Shown here: piece by piece, positions 1-14,729 of the stretch
Layout: each line of letters starts with the position of its first letter
Numbering within the stretch: position 1 is the first letter of the stretch
Source of the DNA: Helochares maculicollis
Lineage: Eukaryota > Arthropoda > Insecta > Coleoptera > Hydrophilidae
Assembly (NCBI GenBank): GCA_033557835.1
Contig: JAWQRO010000207.1
Location: forward strand, 1-48,772
Direction of reading: 5' to 3'
DNA length: 48,772 nucleotides
The notes under the pieces: generated by a model
What the model saw: only the letters and a program-made list of their open reading frames with translations
What the model was told of the DNA's origin: nothing
Database searches by the model: none
Made by a program: the position numbers and the translations under genes

Positions 1-3000
1 TATATATATATATACGGGAATATTGAGTGGAGACACTCCAGATTTTTAAGAATTGATCTTGTGAATTAGAATGTACTGTTCCTATAAACTTTTGTATTGA
101 TAAATCAAACATTTTACATAATATTTGAAATTAATATTCTGCTACTTATTCCATGAATAACAAATTAAATATATACCGTAAACGGCATTCGCAATAATTC
201 TGCAGATATTTCCAGTTAAAATAAGGAACAAGAATATGCAACAGAAAAAAATGACAAGTTTTTTAGGTTTACAATTGTTTTTCAAATATGACGTGATATA
301 AATTAAAATAAAATTATGTGATCAAACATTAAAAAATGAACTCGTACAAGAAACTTCGAAGCAGAATGGACGCATAAAATTATATGGAAATAGTCAGTAT
401 ACATTTTTCCGAATCTCACACAGCTTTATGTCAGTCATCATACAAGCAGAATGGCAAATAGGATTACCAAGATGGTCCAAATTCTGAAGTAAGTTTTTCA
501 TGCAAATGCACTTTACATGTACATGTAAAAATAGTTCGTTTGTAAGACATTTTTCAAAAATAAAGATGTGGAATTTTCAAATGAAAACTACTTTGAAAAG
601 CTCGATGATTCCTACTATAAACAAGATGTCAAAGTAATTGATTATCATTAGGAAAAGTTTATCGAGCTACAAAAGACCATGTTGAAAGATACAGATATTT
701 TTTCAAAATTTTTGAGTTATTTATCAAGTGTTGTATGTCTTTTAACCCAAATGGAGGTATAATATTTTACATTCTTAGTACTTATTTGAAACTTAAATGT
801 ATTTTCCAACCCAGCCACAAATTGACAAATATTTACGTTTTCTTGAGTCAATTTTATTGCATTTGAAGCTGCGTCACTGATCACTGATACCTGCCTCAGA
901 GTGAATTCCTATCAGCGAATTAAACTTTAGCACCGGATGTAATCTGAAACGTCAATTTGCAATGTTTGTGTGTTTAGTTAATGCAATAAAATTTATACTG
1001 TCAAGCTTCGTGGCAATTCTATTAAGGCAAACGCCTTGTTAACAGAAGGCTGTCGTGAATTGACGGGTCAACTTCCGGCAATGATTACGACGCCCCGGTT
1101 GCGAGTGCCGGTGTCTAACAACAAAGCAGAGATAAGCAGTTGGGTAGCATGACAGGTTGGATAGGAAACAGGTCATCCTGAACAAGCAAGCCCCAGGATT
1201 ATAGGTCCACACTCACCAGGATTACATTACCAATACTGTTGATGGAAAGAGGTGAGTGCAGCATGCTTTGAATACAAATGTAAGCTCTGCATATATATGA
1301 AACTGTATGGGACGTTTTCAAAAATCGACTTTCATTCCAGAGCCATATCTGTTTCAAGCCCCGTTTTAAAGTTGAGCCATTAAGTTGCTTCATATCTAAA
1401 GAAATGCAAGCGGTGCAGCGACTCTCTTTGAAAAAATAAGCTATAGATACGCCGAGATGGGCTTAAATTAAGTTCTGTAATTGAAAGGGAATTCGTAAAT
1501 GTAAACTCGTTTCTTAATTAAATTGAAATTGTGAGACAATTAATAAATGTTAAGCTAACAAATAACGTCTTAATTATTTCTTCGCAAAGTTGCTTTTAAC
1601 TTTTGGATGCATAATATAGTCAATACTAACAACTTTACTTATATTTGCGGGAAATTTGCACTTCGGAAAGTTTGTTCATATCCCTCCTCCGCAACTTGCT
1701 TTAAAAGCTTCGACAATTAACTTGAAAAACTTACGCCTTCTCCTCGGAAAATCACTGGAATGCAGATGTTACAAACTGAGATTATTTCCTAAGGATAATA
1801 AATTATTTAAAGCAAGAGAATATTCTATTTAGGTTGCCATCAACTGGATCACCAGCAGCAAACTAAGATTCGGATAATCCAATAATTTCATTGTTCGCGT
1901 CATGTTGACGTTTGAAATAACCCTTTTTACATGACGTTAAGTATTCATTTATCATTCCATTCAAATTTCCAGGATATTGATCAATGCCAGAGATTTCTAC
2001 TATGACTTGCGTTTCCCAAACTGAAGAGCAAATATTAGCCAATCTTACAAAATTACGCTGCACATTTCACCAAGCCGAACAAAATAAAGTTTTATCAGCG
2101 TACTTTGAACGCAAAACTATTAGTTTGGACTCTTGTTTGAAATTATTTATTTTCTGTTGGTGATAGTTTGCATTTGACATGCAGTTAGCAAGATATTTTG
2201 CACTTTCCACTCAAAACATCCATTAAACAGTCAAGCTTGCCCAAATAAACAAATTAACAAACGCAAAGTTACATTAGCAAATTCAAACAAATTATAAATT
2301 TAGAATTCATTTCCAATGTTTTCTCTCTCGCGTATGCATAAAATATGTATGTGGGGCAGGTACATACACATTAATAAATCGTTATGTTGATTAATTACAA
2401 CAGTTGTGTAGTTTACTCCGATATAACGTTATAATTTGCCCGCTATGCGTTTCGAATTTTGTGGTCTAACATGGAGTGAAACATTTTTGCACTTCATCAT
2501 TTCCGGTTTTTTCGAAGCTCGGAAATATATAACTGATTTTGAATTATTCAAGAGAGTTACACCGCTGAGTATTTTCATTACCAGTTCTGTTATTAAAGAG
2601 ATTTTTTTATTGTGGATAAAGCCTTTGCGACCGGTCAATTATGAAACGGAACATTTTATGCGGATGCTGCCTACTTGTTTGGGGAGTAAATCTGCATGGA
2701 ATAAAAATTAAATACCTATCGGGTGATTTCATTTGAATTTAATTGTTTAAAGCCGCTTACTGCGAGTTCATTTAATTTGCAATAGTTGGAAGAAAATGTT
2801 TGCATTTATTCCTACGGCTGATTTGAAATGATTCACATTGTATATTTTATTTTACATTTATATTTGCAGGAATCATATTTTGCAAATTAATTTTTCCTTC
2901 GTCGGGTTGATATTTTTATATTAAAATAGTTTGCAATAATCATAAAATGGGTGGTTCGTTTTATGCTGCAATTTTTATTCATTACACTACGCAATATAAA

Positions 3001-6000
3001 ATCAGTTATTCGCGTTGCATATTTATATAATGAACGTCTTTTAGCAAGAAAATTTCTTGGGTGTTCTAGTTGGAACACCTTAATTAAAATAAAATTAAAA
3101 ATCGGCTCAAACGAGTATGGATTTTTAGAGGTTTGGGCTACATAAATTTGGGGCACATTCAACGATTTCACAATCAAATAATGCAAACGCTTGTATAAAC
3201 ATTATAAGATGCGCGTTTTTGTTCGCGGATTACTCTTTTGAATTGATTTTTTTATGGCGCTTTTTCTATGTAAATAGAATAAAAATCAATAAAGCATAAC
3301 GTCCTACCGTTTACAATTTGAAAGTTGCAGAAATGAACAGACAAGATCAGATAAGATAAATATTATTTCTCGATTTTGTTGACAGACGTTGGCAAATCGT
3401 TCATTTTCAATTAAAGTCTTTCCATATCATGATTACTTCTCGAAGCGCTCGGCTCGCTGTCAGATTGTTCAATATAATAGTATTGTTATTTACTCACTTC
3501 TAGCGAAATTGGGGTTGGAAAATGTTTATGAATTTTTGCAGGAAACTTGCAGGAGAAATGATTTCAGATTACGAATAGAAAATGATGTTTTAAATTGCAC
3601 GATATGATACGTTCTTGTTCGTTAAATTTCTATTAACAATTCTACGATTTAACGAGGTTTTGTAATGTCCACATTCAGATTTACCACGTTAATAGGCATG
3701 AAAAATGATATCTGATTTCATCACAAGGGCCCGTATCTGAGAGTATTCCTTTAATTAACACGGCGTTTGATATTTCCATGTCATTTACATAATCAGTAAT
3801 TACGTATGCGCCGGTGTACCTATGATATTTACCATAGTTTGCATACTGAAATGCTATGGACTATCAATGAAATGCATACAAAGCTTAGTTAGGCGTATAT
3901 ATCCCTATCCATGACCACGGACTGCTTTAACGCTGCATATCTTGGCGGATAATGGACACTTTGCTTCCGGATCCCTTCACAATTACATTAGTAAAGCTGA
4001 CAGTGCTTTTTTCGGCTGGCGGTCGCAGAAAACACTTCATATCATCCATGTAAAGGCAAACTTTCTGTTTAATTTACAATACTTTCGACTCGTTTATAGT
4101 AAAGTACTAATGAAACGCTTCAAAGTTGAAAGTGTACGTACGTAATTGAAATTACAAAGTTTACAGGGCAATAATGAAAGTAGTTCAAAAGTTCAATCAG
4201 TTCTTGCTCTCGTAGTAAAACTCTTTCTAATTTAAAAATATTAAAAAAGTCGAACATTCCAAGAAAGGATCGTAAAGTCCAGTAAAATTACAATTCCTAC
4301 ATGTAGGTTACGTCCGTACGGGGAAAATAAAGTAAAATAATGTTGACGGGCAGATGAACTTCCAACAGAAGTAGAGGTTGTGCTGTAAAAGGTACAAGAC
4401 TGCAGTTCTATCTCGTCCTGCGTCAATCCTCTGCGTCAAGACTATACTGGGAATTGGCCAGCTTTCGTGGCAAGCCGAATGCAGATGCAAAAATCCAGGT
4501 CGCTGAGGGCTCATTAAAGTCTAGTGCTAAAAGAGCAGTGGGAAAAGATTCAAAGTGCGAGTTGGTATCCTTTACTCAGAGTAATAGGATTTTCATGAAA
4601 GGGTCCTTTTATTCGCCTTATAATGTAAATTTACGTAGGGTTTATTAAGCACCTTTCAACTTTTTATTGGAAATAACCTTCTCAGTAGGTAAATGCCATA
4701 GAATGGAATTGTTTAATTTGGGTACATATACGGTATACCTTTATGTTTGAATGTACGTATTAACCATAAGCCTAACGTACTCATATATTACATTTAGGAA
4801 ATTACAAGTGTTTGGTGATCTAGAATAACTACATTCACCTAATAATTTGTTGCAGTGGATATTCATTGGGAACAAGAAATGAAATGTATAGCTAAGGAGT
4901 TGCTCACAAGGAAATTACAATCGTAATAATATGAACCGTAAATAAACGTTCATGTTTTTAATTAGGCCAGCACTATTTAAAGTGGTTGTTGAGTATTTCA
5001 GGGTATGCACGAACTTTTGCTTTTTATTGCAAAATTGCGACTGAGAGGCCGAGTTTTCTATAAAGGTTTCGCAAGAACTTTCTGTCAGTTCCGAGTGGAG
5101 TGGTTAGGAAGGGAGTATTTAATATCACATGAAGTGAATTAAAAATAAAGTAAATGAAAATTCTTATTTCTTGTAGAAAGAATTTCAAACGTTCCTTTAA
5201 TTTAACGCTGTGAATATTTTAAATTTCATTTTATCCTCTTCTTATGTAGCCTTATTTTATTGTAGTTGTAAATTTTCAATGATTCTTTACATTTCTACAG
5301 TGTCGTGTAACTTGCACTACATATAATTAACTTTACTTTAACGTGTTTAAATATGCACATGTAAAATTATTCTAGAGAATTACTTTCATTAGTTTGGAGT
5401 GTTATACATACGTCAGCAAATCCCTGCAGCATCGGTTTAGGATTATAAATTGTGACATGAATGTGTCTTCACAATACTAAATTCAGAAATTGCATTTATT
5501 TCGAAATGTTGATTCGGGATTGTGTTTGACAGAAGTACTTACTTCTGATCGAGAATCTAATCAAACTTCCAAAGCACTGGTATAAGTCAAATAATTCTAT
5601 CTTTTATAAAATATACTTCCATTACATTTCTATTTTTCAAAAAATTAAAATAAAATTATAATAACCATGACTTTTGTTAATATAAAAATATTTCACTCGC
5701 ATAGCGATTTATGCAGTATTTTACAATTCAACACTCTAAGCGCAGTCTACCCCATCAGTTTAGCCACTTATAGGCACAGCTGACAAAATCTAATTAAATT
5801 CCAAATCTAAAATTTCATTTTACAGTTATTGATTTCGATAGTATATCAATATTGTTAAGCATCTAGTTACAAATATAAAGCCACTTACTAGTGCAAAATC
5901 TTTTATTGGAAGCTCTTTGAATGACTTTGAAGTACGAATCTAGCTACTACATGAGCTGAAAAGTTTTTTGTCTGGCGGAGATATCTCTATCCTTATCTTA

Positions 6001-6129
6001 GAGTTCTTACCTTCACAAGAATACTCTTCATTTCATACAATGATTCTCAAGTTTTTGATATCAAAGTTACCCTATCTCTGCTATTTTTGCTTACACTGGA
6101 AAAAAGTAAATTTCGTATTTTGATAAAAC
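1..6129. other. AT-rich DNA without recognisable genes
   Basis: The stretch opens with a short TA dinucleotide run at 1-14. Open frames here are all under 100 codons, lack splice-site context and resemble no family I know. A less AT-rich patch at about 1010-1190 stands out from its surroundings but has no coding signal; it could be a regulatory element. I see no RNA gene or complete mobile element. Confidence 0.6.
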
Positions 6130-6905
6130 ATTGTCTTCAGATGGGAAAAAGATGGCAGATGCAAAACAATGGCTTGACAAGTGTTACGGCAAATTTACCC
6201 AACATATTCAATGGTCAGTAAAGCACAAATGATGCAACCCGTTCAGGAACAGGACAAGAGGTAGTAACACCAGAATACATCGCGAAAATTTGAGAAATTG
6301 TGTTAGATGACAATAAAATGAAATTCAAGAGGTTAGTTAACACTATTAGTGTCTCAAAGGAACGTATAGCTCATATCATTCACGGATTTTTTAATAAATG
6401 AAAAAGCTTTGGGCGCGTTGGGTGCTGCGTTTTTTGTACCTCAAAAAGACAAACGTGATCGACTTTCAAAAAACAATCTGCCATTGATCAAAGTTTCTGC
6501 GCCGATTTGTAACAACGAATGAAGCACTGATACATTGTTCTGACATCTGAGTCTAATCGGCAGTCCGCTGAATGGTTGTTGTCCGGTGAAAGTTGTCCAA
6601 AGCGCTCGAAAACACAATATTCGGCCGCCAAAGGTATTTCCGTTTGTCTGTATTTCATATAGAATTATTTTTTTTCACTACCTCCAATTAGCCAATAAAT
6701 AATATTACTGTGCGATATTGAATAGATTGGACGACGAGATCAGCGCCAAGAGCCCACTGTATTCGCCAGATTTTGTCAAAATATGTATTCCATATTTTCA
6801 TTAAAAAAAGTTCTTTCATTGCTAGGCGAAAGACTTTTCGACCCTTGTAGTATGCAGTAATAATGCTTATCCTACAACTCATTATCGATCATTATCATGT
6901 ATAAT
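6130..6905 (+). pseudogene. Decayed mariner-family transposase relic
   Basis: Fragments of a mariner transposase are readable across three frames. They are a segment of the N-terminal DNA-binding half (about 6258-6400, with VTPEYIAKI and IVLDDNKMKF), the piece ESNRQSAEWLLSGE (about 6550-6590), then PKRSKT and SAAK, and a C-terminal piece with LYSPDF (about 6755-6775) and GERLFDPCSMQ. Order and orientation match one plus-strand transposase of about 340 residues, but stops, frameshifts and deletions are scattered throughout. The first catalytic Asp region reads TTNEA where the family has TTDE, so that Asp appears lost. Terminal inverted repeats were not found. This lineage differs from the 7044-7805 copy that lies just downstream. 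Confidence 0.7.
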
Positions 6906-7043
6906 ATTTGTATTATATTAATTTTGAAAAAAAAAATTTAAAAGAGAAGTTTCCCATAAGACCCATGGAATGATTGTAGATACCGACCCCAAAAAAGGCT
7001 ATTTACCGATTAATGAGCTAAATTTGTATATCACTTGTGTATA

Positions 7044-7805
7044 TTAGGGGGACCGGAAAGTAATGTCGTTTCTGCGCATGTCGATATTTGATTGTCATTT
7101 GGTAGCTCATTACGTACTTCGAAGGCGTGTCAAAGAGATTTTTAGGTTATTGTATCATATTTGCTTCTGAATTATTAAGTATTAGACTTTTTTGCGATTT
7201 GGGGTGAAATGGCCAGCCAAATATCAGAAGAGCATATCCGGCAATGCTTTTTGAGTAATGTCGCAACTGCTGCGACTAAAAACATTTACGATGTTTATGC
7301 AAGCGCATTAGACGTTCGAAAATGCCAAAGATGGTTCTCCAAGTTCAGATCAGGCAATTTTGATCTCTCCGGCGCCCATCGATCAGGAAGACCAACAACA
7401 TTAGATAACGACGTGCTAAGGGCAAAAGGGGAAGTAAATCCATGTCAAACAATTGAGGAACTTTCAAACAGCCTTAACCAACCTTGGTCAACCATTCAAG
7501 AACATTTGCCGCATTTACTCGCCCGATATTGCACTCTCAGATTACTATGTATTCCGATCACTGCAACATTGTCTTAGTGGCAAAAAATTAGAAAATTTTG
7601 ATGATGTCCAAAATGCTAGCTCGACATATTTTACAAAAAACCCGATTGATTTTTACCGCTCCGGCATTGAAAATTTGTATACTAGATGGCAAAAGGTTGT
7701 TGATAACCAAGGTGGATACATTGTTGGTTAGAAATAAAAACTTGTTAAAAATGTAGTGGTGTGAATTTAACTTAAGAAAACGACATTACTTTCTGGTCCC
7801 CCTAA
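7044..7805 (+). mobile_element. Internally deleted mariner element, copy A
   Basis: The element is 762 bp, bounded by TTAGGGGGACCGGAAAGTAA at the left and its near-perfect inverted copy at the right; about 28 bp pair with one mismatch. TA duplications flank it at 7042-7043 and 7806-7807. Full-length mariners are about 1.3 kb, so roughly 500 bp has been lost from the middle. Its sequence is close to that of 20188-21312, so both belong to one family. It is non-autonomous, but with two good ends it could have been mobilised by an intact relative. Confidence 0.93.
7209..7731 (+). pseudogene. Mariner transposase, internally deleted (copy A)
   Basis: The ATG at 7209 begins MASQISEEHIRQC, and the first ~101 codons are open. 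They cover the N-terminal DNA-binding half, including FSKFRSGNFDLSGAHRSGRP and the linker NPCQTIEELSNSLNQPWST. A deletion then joins EHLPH directly to the region around the third catalytic Asp (SPDIA, seen in another frame near 7524). The frame shifts and reading stops after 122 codons. The C-terminal frame resumes (FRSLQHCLSGKKLE, GIENLYTRWQKVV) and ends with TAG at 7729-7731. The two upstream catalytic Asp residues (GDEKW and HDNARPH regions) are missing, so catalysis is impossible. A few residues near position 15 are also missing relative to copy B. The remaining protein, if made, would be a DNA-binding domain only. Confidence 0.85.
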
Positions 7806-7807
7806 TA

Positions 7808-10800
7808 AATCACTAAAAGATTTGAGATGTATAACAGATAATATTTTTACATGCATATGTAATGTAATGTAATGTAATATAAGTTAATTGAACTCATTCT
7901 CAACCGTTTTCGATGGTAATTATAACAAACACTTCATTTCTAGATAATTTGGAAACTATATTGACACGCCGTTGATATGATCAATACTGCTTTTATGTGC
8001 TTTGTTATTTACCATATTACCTCATATTTCGTCATCTCAAAGCTAGAATTAGTCATTTTTCGAAAATGAACGTAATCTACAATCATTTTAATAATCATAG
8101 CATAACAAATTAAAATGTGTTAATTTTAGTTGTCTTTTTGGACAATAAAGTTTATTCGTTAAGCAATGATATTGGCTTTCTTGAATATCACCATCATATT
8201 GCTTTTCATATAGTGTACCTACTAAAGGAGTATAATAAAATGACATTTTTGAGAAAATTCTACTCGGGAAAACCACGAGATTTTCAATAACCAAATTGAT
8301 AGAAACAATCATTCAACTTCTATTTGCACTTTTAAAAAATGTATGCCAATTACCAGACATGCATTAATGAGAAATTTTGAAGAGAATTTTAAGCACCAAT
8401 TCATAGAAACAACTAAATCGATATTTCATTTCATTAGCTCATTTAGGAAATATAGCATATGAGATTCTGTGCCAAAAATGATGAGAACTTGCCCATGAAT
8501 ATCAAGCTACTCATTTGTTAAGGAGCTTTTATTAGGTTTCTTTATGTCAAACATCATTTTTCGGTCTCTTAATCAGACTACATTTATCCAAGAAAACCAA
8601 AACACCGTCAATAAAAAATGCTTCCGCAAATAATGTATAGAGTTATTTAACAGTCTTTGAAGGTTAATGTCAAATTCAAGTAAAAAAATGTAAGGTTTGA
8701 CAATGGATGATTAAACATCATATATATCATTATATATAAGTATATATTTTGTATGATATTGTTGATTATTTTAGCCAATATTTAAATTAAAATACGCTGT
8801 GTAAGTATCCTTAACTTGACAAACAGACAAACGTATGAAGAATCAGAAAAATGGTCTAACGACTTAAAGCTTATATTATTTCTCATCTTCAAGAGCATAA
8901 CATAGCAGGTAAACCTTTCAATTCAATTCAAAAAGATCATTCATTTCGTTATTGGAAACTCTTTATAAGCAATATTAATTTGACAAATAAACTGATAGAA
9001 GTGAGACAAAACCGCCTTTAGATTAGAATTATGGCATTTTAATATTATGAATCTTAAGCTTTAAAAATATATTTTTCATCCTTTTTAATTGATGAGAGAT
9101 GTTGCTAACTAGCGGTTTATAAATTACATGACATTATGTTTTATAAAAAGAATCAATTATTATCCCTTGATTTATTTTTTTTTATTAAATTACACAAAGT
9201 CATTTGTTATACTGCAAGAGTATAACATTCTCATTCAATTATGTTTGTTAAAAAATAACCAAATCACGAAAAATTTAGGGAAAACATTACTAAAAAACTC
9301 TAGAATTTTATCAAACCTTGCCTATTTTAAATGATTCTCAATGATGCTTCTAATTTTTATTTGCTATGTTGCTTATATCTTCTAAAGGAGAAATATAAAA
9401 GATATGAACTCTTTAAAAGAGCAAGCAGTCTTGACTGATGAGAATTGTGTATATTTACAAGAACTTTTTCAACAGATTTGATACAGGATCTACTACAAGA
9501 CTCTTCGCAGATGTCCCCGTTTTAAACAAAAATGAGGTAATCGCAGGTATAGTATTGGCTAAAGATTTTCAGTATATTTCGTCTAATTTGTTTAGAAAAG
9601 TCTAAGCTAAAGAAGTAAAAAATTTCACTAGAAAAACATGTTCATTTGTTAAATATCGTGTTAATGTTCAGAATTTCTTTTCAAAATTTTTGAGGTATTT
9701 CAAACTAATGAATAGCATATTTATTTGATATTGAAAGTGAATGTAAATACATGTTCATATCAGGATATAAATTCTATGTGCTTGTTGGCGCTGTAACAAT
9801 GTGAAATATTGTAGATATGAGATAATTTTTATAGGTAGGTAGAGATACCGTTAGAATAATACAGTTTCTACATATTTATTCGTTTTCGATATAAGCACCA
9901 CATTGTTTAAAACGCTTTTTCGTGGAGCCATTTTTGTATGAAGCAAATTGGCCTATAGTGTCAAATCCCGAACACATAAAGTGCGGCAATACATTGACAT
10001 TATGAAATAATTATTTTGTTCAAATATGAACGCTTATTTTAGATGACACTATGTGATAAATCAAAATAGTGAATCATCCCAAAAAATATAAAGATAACAA
10101 CGTTTATGTTGCAGATTTATTTATAGGCAAGCTATTTTAAATCATTCATTTTTGGCGCATTTAAATAATAAGTTAAAAATTATTGATATACACGTATGAA
10201 CAAGAAGATTCTCTCCATAAAATTTTGATTGTAATTCAAAATATTATAATAATATCAAAACTTGAATTTGTATAAAAGTTGTTCTCATAAAATAGTGATT
10301 AGTTTAAAACACACATAAAGTATAAATGAATATATATTATCGATATAAACAAAGAAAAATCAATACTTATATCAGCAAAACATACACCAAAGAAGTAATC
10401 CCATATTTTCAAAATGTCATTAGTTAAGTGATATTTATACTTTGCGGCGAAGGTGAGATTACTGGTTTAGGTCACTATAAATTCATGCTCTGAAGATGTT
10501 ATATTTCATAAAAGATTTGTTCGATGTCAAATGCGTTGGTTGTCAAGCCGGTTGGGACAAAAGAAGTGTAGTAAGATTAAAGTTGCTTTCTGCAACGTAC
10601 ACAAAACTCGAATTTATTGTCTGCTGCTGGATCTGTTCTCCATTATTGGCTAGAAGATGGAAACTTCTTTCTAGGTAGATATTTGCTTTTGCTTGTCGAA
10701 TACATCTGTTATCCATTAAGCTTGTAAAATATTTCTTTTGTTTTTTCCTTCCACCATTCGCGCCAGTATATTGCCAGAGATTTTTTATTGTTTGTGGTAC

Positions 10801-13800
10801 TGAGCCAGCTATTCATTTCTGACGGTTACATACGATGCAATTTAATCCTGCACTATACTGAAGTCAGCCTCAATTCCGTCAATGTTCCATCACTCGGCGT
10901 GTTTACTAGATCGGTTACCATTGTCGGAATCCGTCAACGCCAAGCCCATTCGAGGAATATTTGTTCGATTCAATTTCTTTCTAATCCAATAATCCTGATT
11001 TGGTATGACTTACGAGTGTCACTTATGGTTCTTTCCGATATATACGTAATACTTTTGAACATTTGTTGAAGGATAAGGAAAATGAGAAATACCCTTGTCG
11101 AAGGAAACGAACGTAAATATTTTTCATTTATCCGCAAATACTCTGCTACCTATGTTTTTCATATCAGCGCAGCGGTGATCAAAAATGAATTACGAAACTA
11201 AATGAAATGTTTCTATTGACTTTGTGTTGTCAATGCTTGTGAATAGCTAGCTGTCTCAAGAATGAGTTATTTAAAGTTTCTTAAGAGAAGCATTAGGAAG
11301 TTTTGAAAACCAGCAAAAAATAACACAGCTCTTTCAACCGTTCAACTGTTTATAGCTGAAAAATTTAAATTCAATTGATTATAATATTTCTTATTTTAAT
11401 ATCATAGAAAATACTGACATCTTATGATAACATCATTTTGTCAAATATTAGAAAACAGTTTTTGATAAAAGTATGAAACAACGACTTATATAGCCAGCGA
11501 AACAAGCTAGTTTTTCTCAAAGCAATTGTAGTAAAAATGTTATTTATTTTGAAGAGTACGAAGCATTATGGTTAAACTTTACAAGCTCGTTTCTTTTAAA
11601 AGCTTTATCCTGTATCCCTTTTGTGGCTCATCTTCATTATCTTAAAACATCAAAGAGGGGTTTCTTATCAGCAAAAAATCAATAACACTTCAATTGTTTA
11701 TCTATTACCTCCAGTAGAGTTTTTTACATACAATATTCCATAACATGGAAAGTTTATAACTAACTATTAATTCACAGGGTACAAAATACTTCAATTAGGT
11801 ACCCACAAAGTTATATGAGTCGAAAGTGCATAGTTGTACAAGCCAAAGTAGAAGTTCACCACCAAATCATCTCGGATGCACGTCTTCTTAATAAAGTAGT
11901 TTAATGTTTTAGAGACCTTACTCCTTGCATTAAGTTTAAGCAAGACAGATCAAAAGAGATAGCAAAAAGAAAAGAGCAGTTTCAAAGCCGAATTATTCTA
12001 TCCAAGCATTTTGAATTCGTATTAGATTTATGTTGGCTTTAGTTCAAAACAATTTATCGAGCTATTCGCGAAAAATATAAAATAGTTTTATATAAAATAA
12101 GCAACAAAAACGGCACAAGCGCAACATCGGTATATTTTAACAAATTTTTCACACTATAGAAGAGTGACTGTTTCTTTCACTGGTATGAAAATGGCAGCAA
12201 ATAATGAACTTAAAATAGTGTGAAATACGAAATATCCTCTCAAAGGAAAGCTACTGATTGTTAGTTGAGAGAAATGCGAATCAAACACGTACAAATAACT
12301 TTCAGTAGAGAAATAAGCTGCCGCTAGAGTGCATCATTTCCCCGGAGATACATTACCCACTTTTAGAAGAAAATTGAAGTCACTTCAGTCTCTAAATTGT
12401 TTTTATACTTTTATAAAGTTTATCGAAAATGTTCCTTGTTAAATTGTATAGACTTGTAACGTATGTACCATAACTTTCAACGTCTCAATTTATCCATTCC
12501 ATATTGATCTCTTAAATAAACAAAGTTCTAGATCTAGTATCTTGAATGTTAAAATTCAATTCGCCAAACGTATCCTTGAACGAAAAATAGAGAAAATGGC
12601 ACTTTTATTATTTTGTGACATAAAACATACGTACGAACATAGGAAAGAAATATCGAACTGAGAAAATAGTGCATTACGAATTACGCCATTTAAAATTGAT
12701 GTGGAGTTTCATAACATTTTAACTCAACATTTTTAGATCGGCAAATTATTTACTTTCCACAAATAATGAGTTCTATTATTTTATATAACAAACCTTGATA
12801 TGCCGCTTGTTTGTTGAAAATGCATTGCTCGATGTGGCGTGTCTTTAGTTCGAACGAATAACTGCTTCAAATAAGAAAGGAACTGTTTATTATGCTGAAT
12901 TTTTTTGCATAGTTTTACATTCAATGAAATCGTGGCATTTCTCCGCTAATATCTTTTTGAAGTTTTGATTTCAATAGATTCTGATTTAATTCAAGTTTAT
13001 AAAGTACGAAATGTTTAAATGCATTGCTCATTAAAGATATCCTTTAAATTTGAAAGTCCAAGTACCTTGGTCTATGTAATGTAATGCTGTTATGTTTTCT
13101 AAACTATCTATTCTAAAAATCGCAGAAGCGAATTGTATTATAGTTTTACTTTTAATCTTATTTGTAATTTAGTTGTTTGCAAATTCACCAGGATATAATA
13201 TAATTTAAACACCTTTTTGTTCATTTTATTACTAGGATTAACATGGTTACTTTGAAAATTTTCCATTTAGATGCTATTTATGAAAATATAAAAAACATAT
13301 GCCTGTAAATCATCCGCATCAATAGTTTGCAGTTATTTTGCAAAGAACTGAAAAACGACCGTTAGTTTAATTAAAAATCGGTGGATACTTGCGATTGCAA
13401 AGCAAATGCACAATAGAACATATCTTACTATTTTTATTAGGGCACATTTGTAATCTGGGTAAATTATTTACCAAGCTATAAGTGGCAATTTCAGAAACAC
13501 GCAATTTCATTTAAATAATTCAGCACCCTGTGTAAGCATAAAAACAAATAATGTAATAGGTGCCTTTCCTTTCGTTGTTTCATCTTTTGCAATTAAAGAT
13601 TAAATATTAACTGGAAGCGCGAACAGTGGATGGAGAATGTAGTTCTTTACTGCCATGAAACATATATAGAAGGGAAAAAAGTACGTGCTCTGAAAAAATA
13701 CTCTCATTTCTGAAGTAATTCGGCTAAGCTGCTACCCGTTTTTCTGTTTTAAAATACCAACACACCTTCATATAATTGCAAAACACGAAGAAAATCCATA

Positions 13801-14729
13801 GTTCGGTCCGAGCACTTTCCGCAGTCGCGCAATTAAAATTTAAATTGAAGTGATTTTGATACGGGCTACGATTTTTGCTTGGCTACAAATGCGTTGAATT
13901 AATCTTAGCGAATGAATGTCTGAAACGCGGGTGGTGAATTGACGATTTCATAAACACATAATTAAAATTTAAAATGAGGTTGATGATATGTTATGGTTTT
14001 AATTGATATTCTGCAGGCTATATAAAAGACACATAATATAGAGATTGTTGAGTTCAGTTCCATATCTCTCAGATAGAATTCAGCCATCCATCTTTCAGAT
14101 GCAAGCATTTTGAGTAATCATATATTTCACCGTTCTATATCTCGAAATAGTGAAATAACGATGTAGCTGCTCTCAATTTAAACGAACTAATACTGTTTCT
14201 GGGCATCAAAAACGACAAAGTTTCGTTTGTTTTAGTAGTTAAATGCTATATTTAGAATGTGAAAAGATTAAGCTGGCACAAAATGCATTTATCTCAAATG
14301 TTGTGTCTGCGTAATTTTTACTTGCAGAATCATTCGAAGCTATTCGTTAAAAAGCTGACCCAAAGAAATCTATATTATTTAGAAAAGTGAAATAAAATAG
14401 CAAATATTTAAAGGTAAAACTTTGGGATTGTTCCGCAAGTAATTTTGATATTTTGTCAACTAAAGAATTATACTGCACTTAAACTTCATGGTTATTTTGA
14501 ACTATAGCAGTGCATAGCAACCCTTCCTTGTGAAAAATAATATTGATAATTTTTGGTTGGTTTACTATTGAAAAGGTAGCATTGCCGTTTAAGCAAGAAC
14601 AAAATGTTATACGATGTTTATGGAGAAGCTGTATTGACAAAACATCAACGTTCAAGCTGATTGAAACTGATAAATACGCAATAATGACAAACAGGAGATA
14701 ACATTTATTGAATTTGATCATTCATGATC
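7808..14729. other. AT-rich DNA without recognisable genes
   Basis: About 6.9 kb with no open frame above 93 codons and none that looks conserved. A pentanucleotide microsatellite (TAATG) sits at about 7859-7880. A TA-rich stretch lies at about 8718-8755. The patch at 10450-11070 is less AT-rich and has short open frames on the plus strand, but I recognise no domain there and cannot support a gene. This could be intergenic or an intron of a large gene. Confidence 0.55.
7859..7880. repeat. Short TAATG pentanucleotide microsatellite
   Basis: Four tandem TAATG-type units followed by a diverged one, just downstream of the mariner right end. Ordinary simple repeat. Confidence 0.7.

Noticed and set aside
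2436..2711. 91-codon plus-strand open frame
   Set aside because: No recognisable domain, no splice or initiation context, and an equally long frame on the opposite strand.
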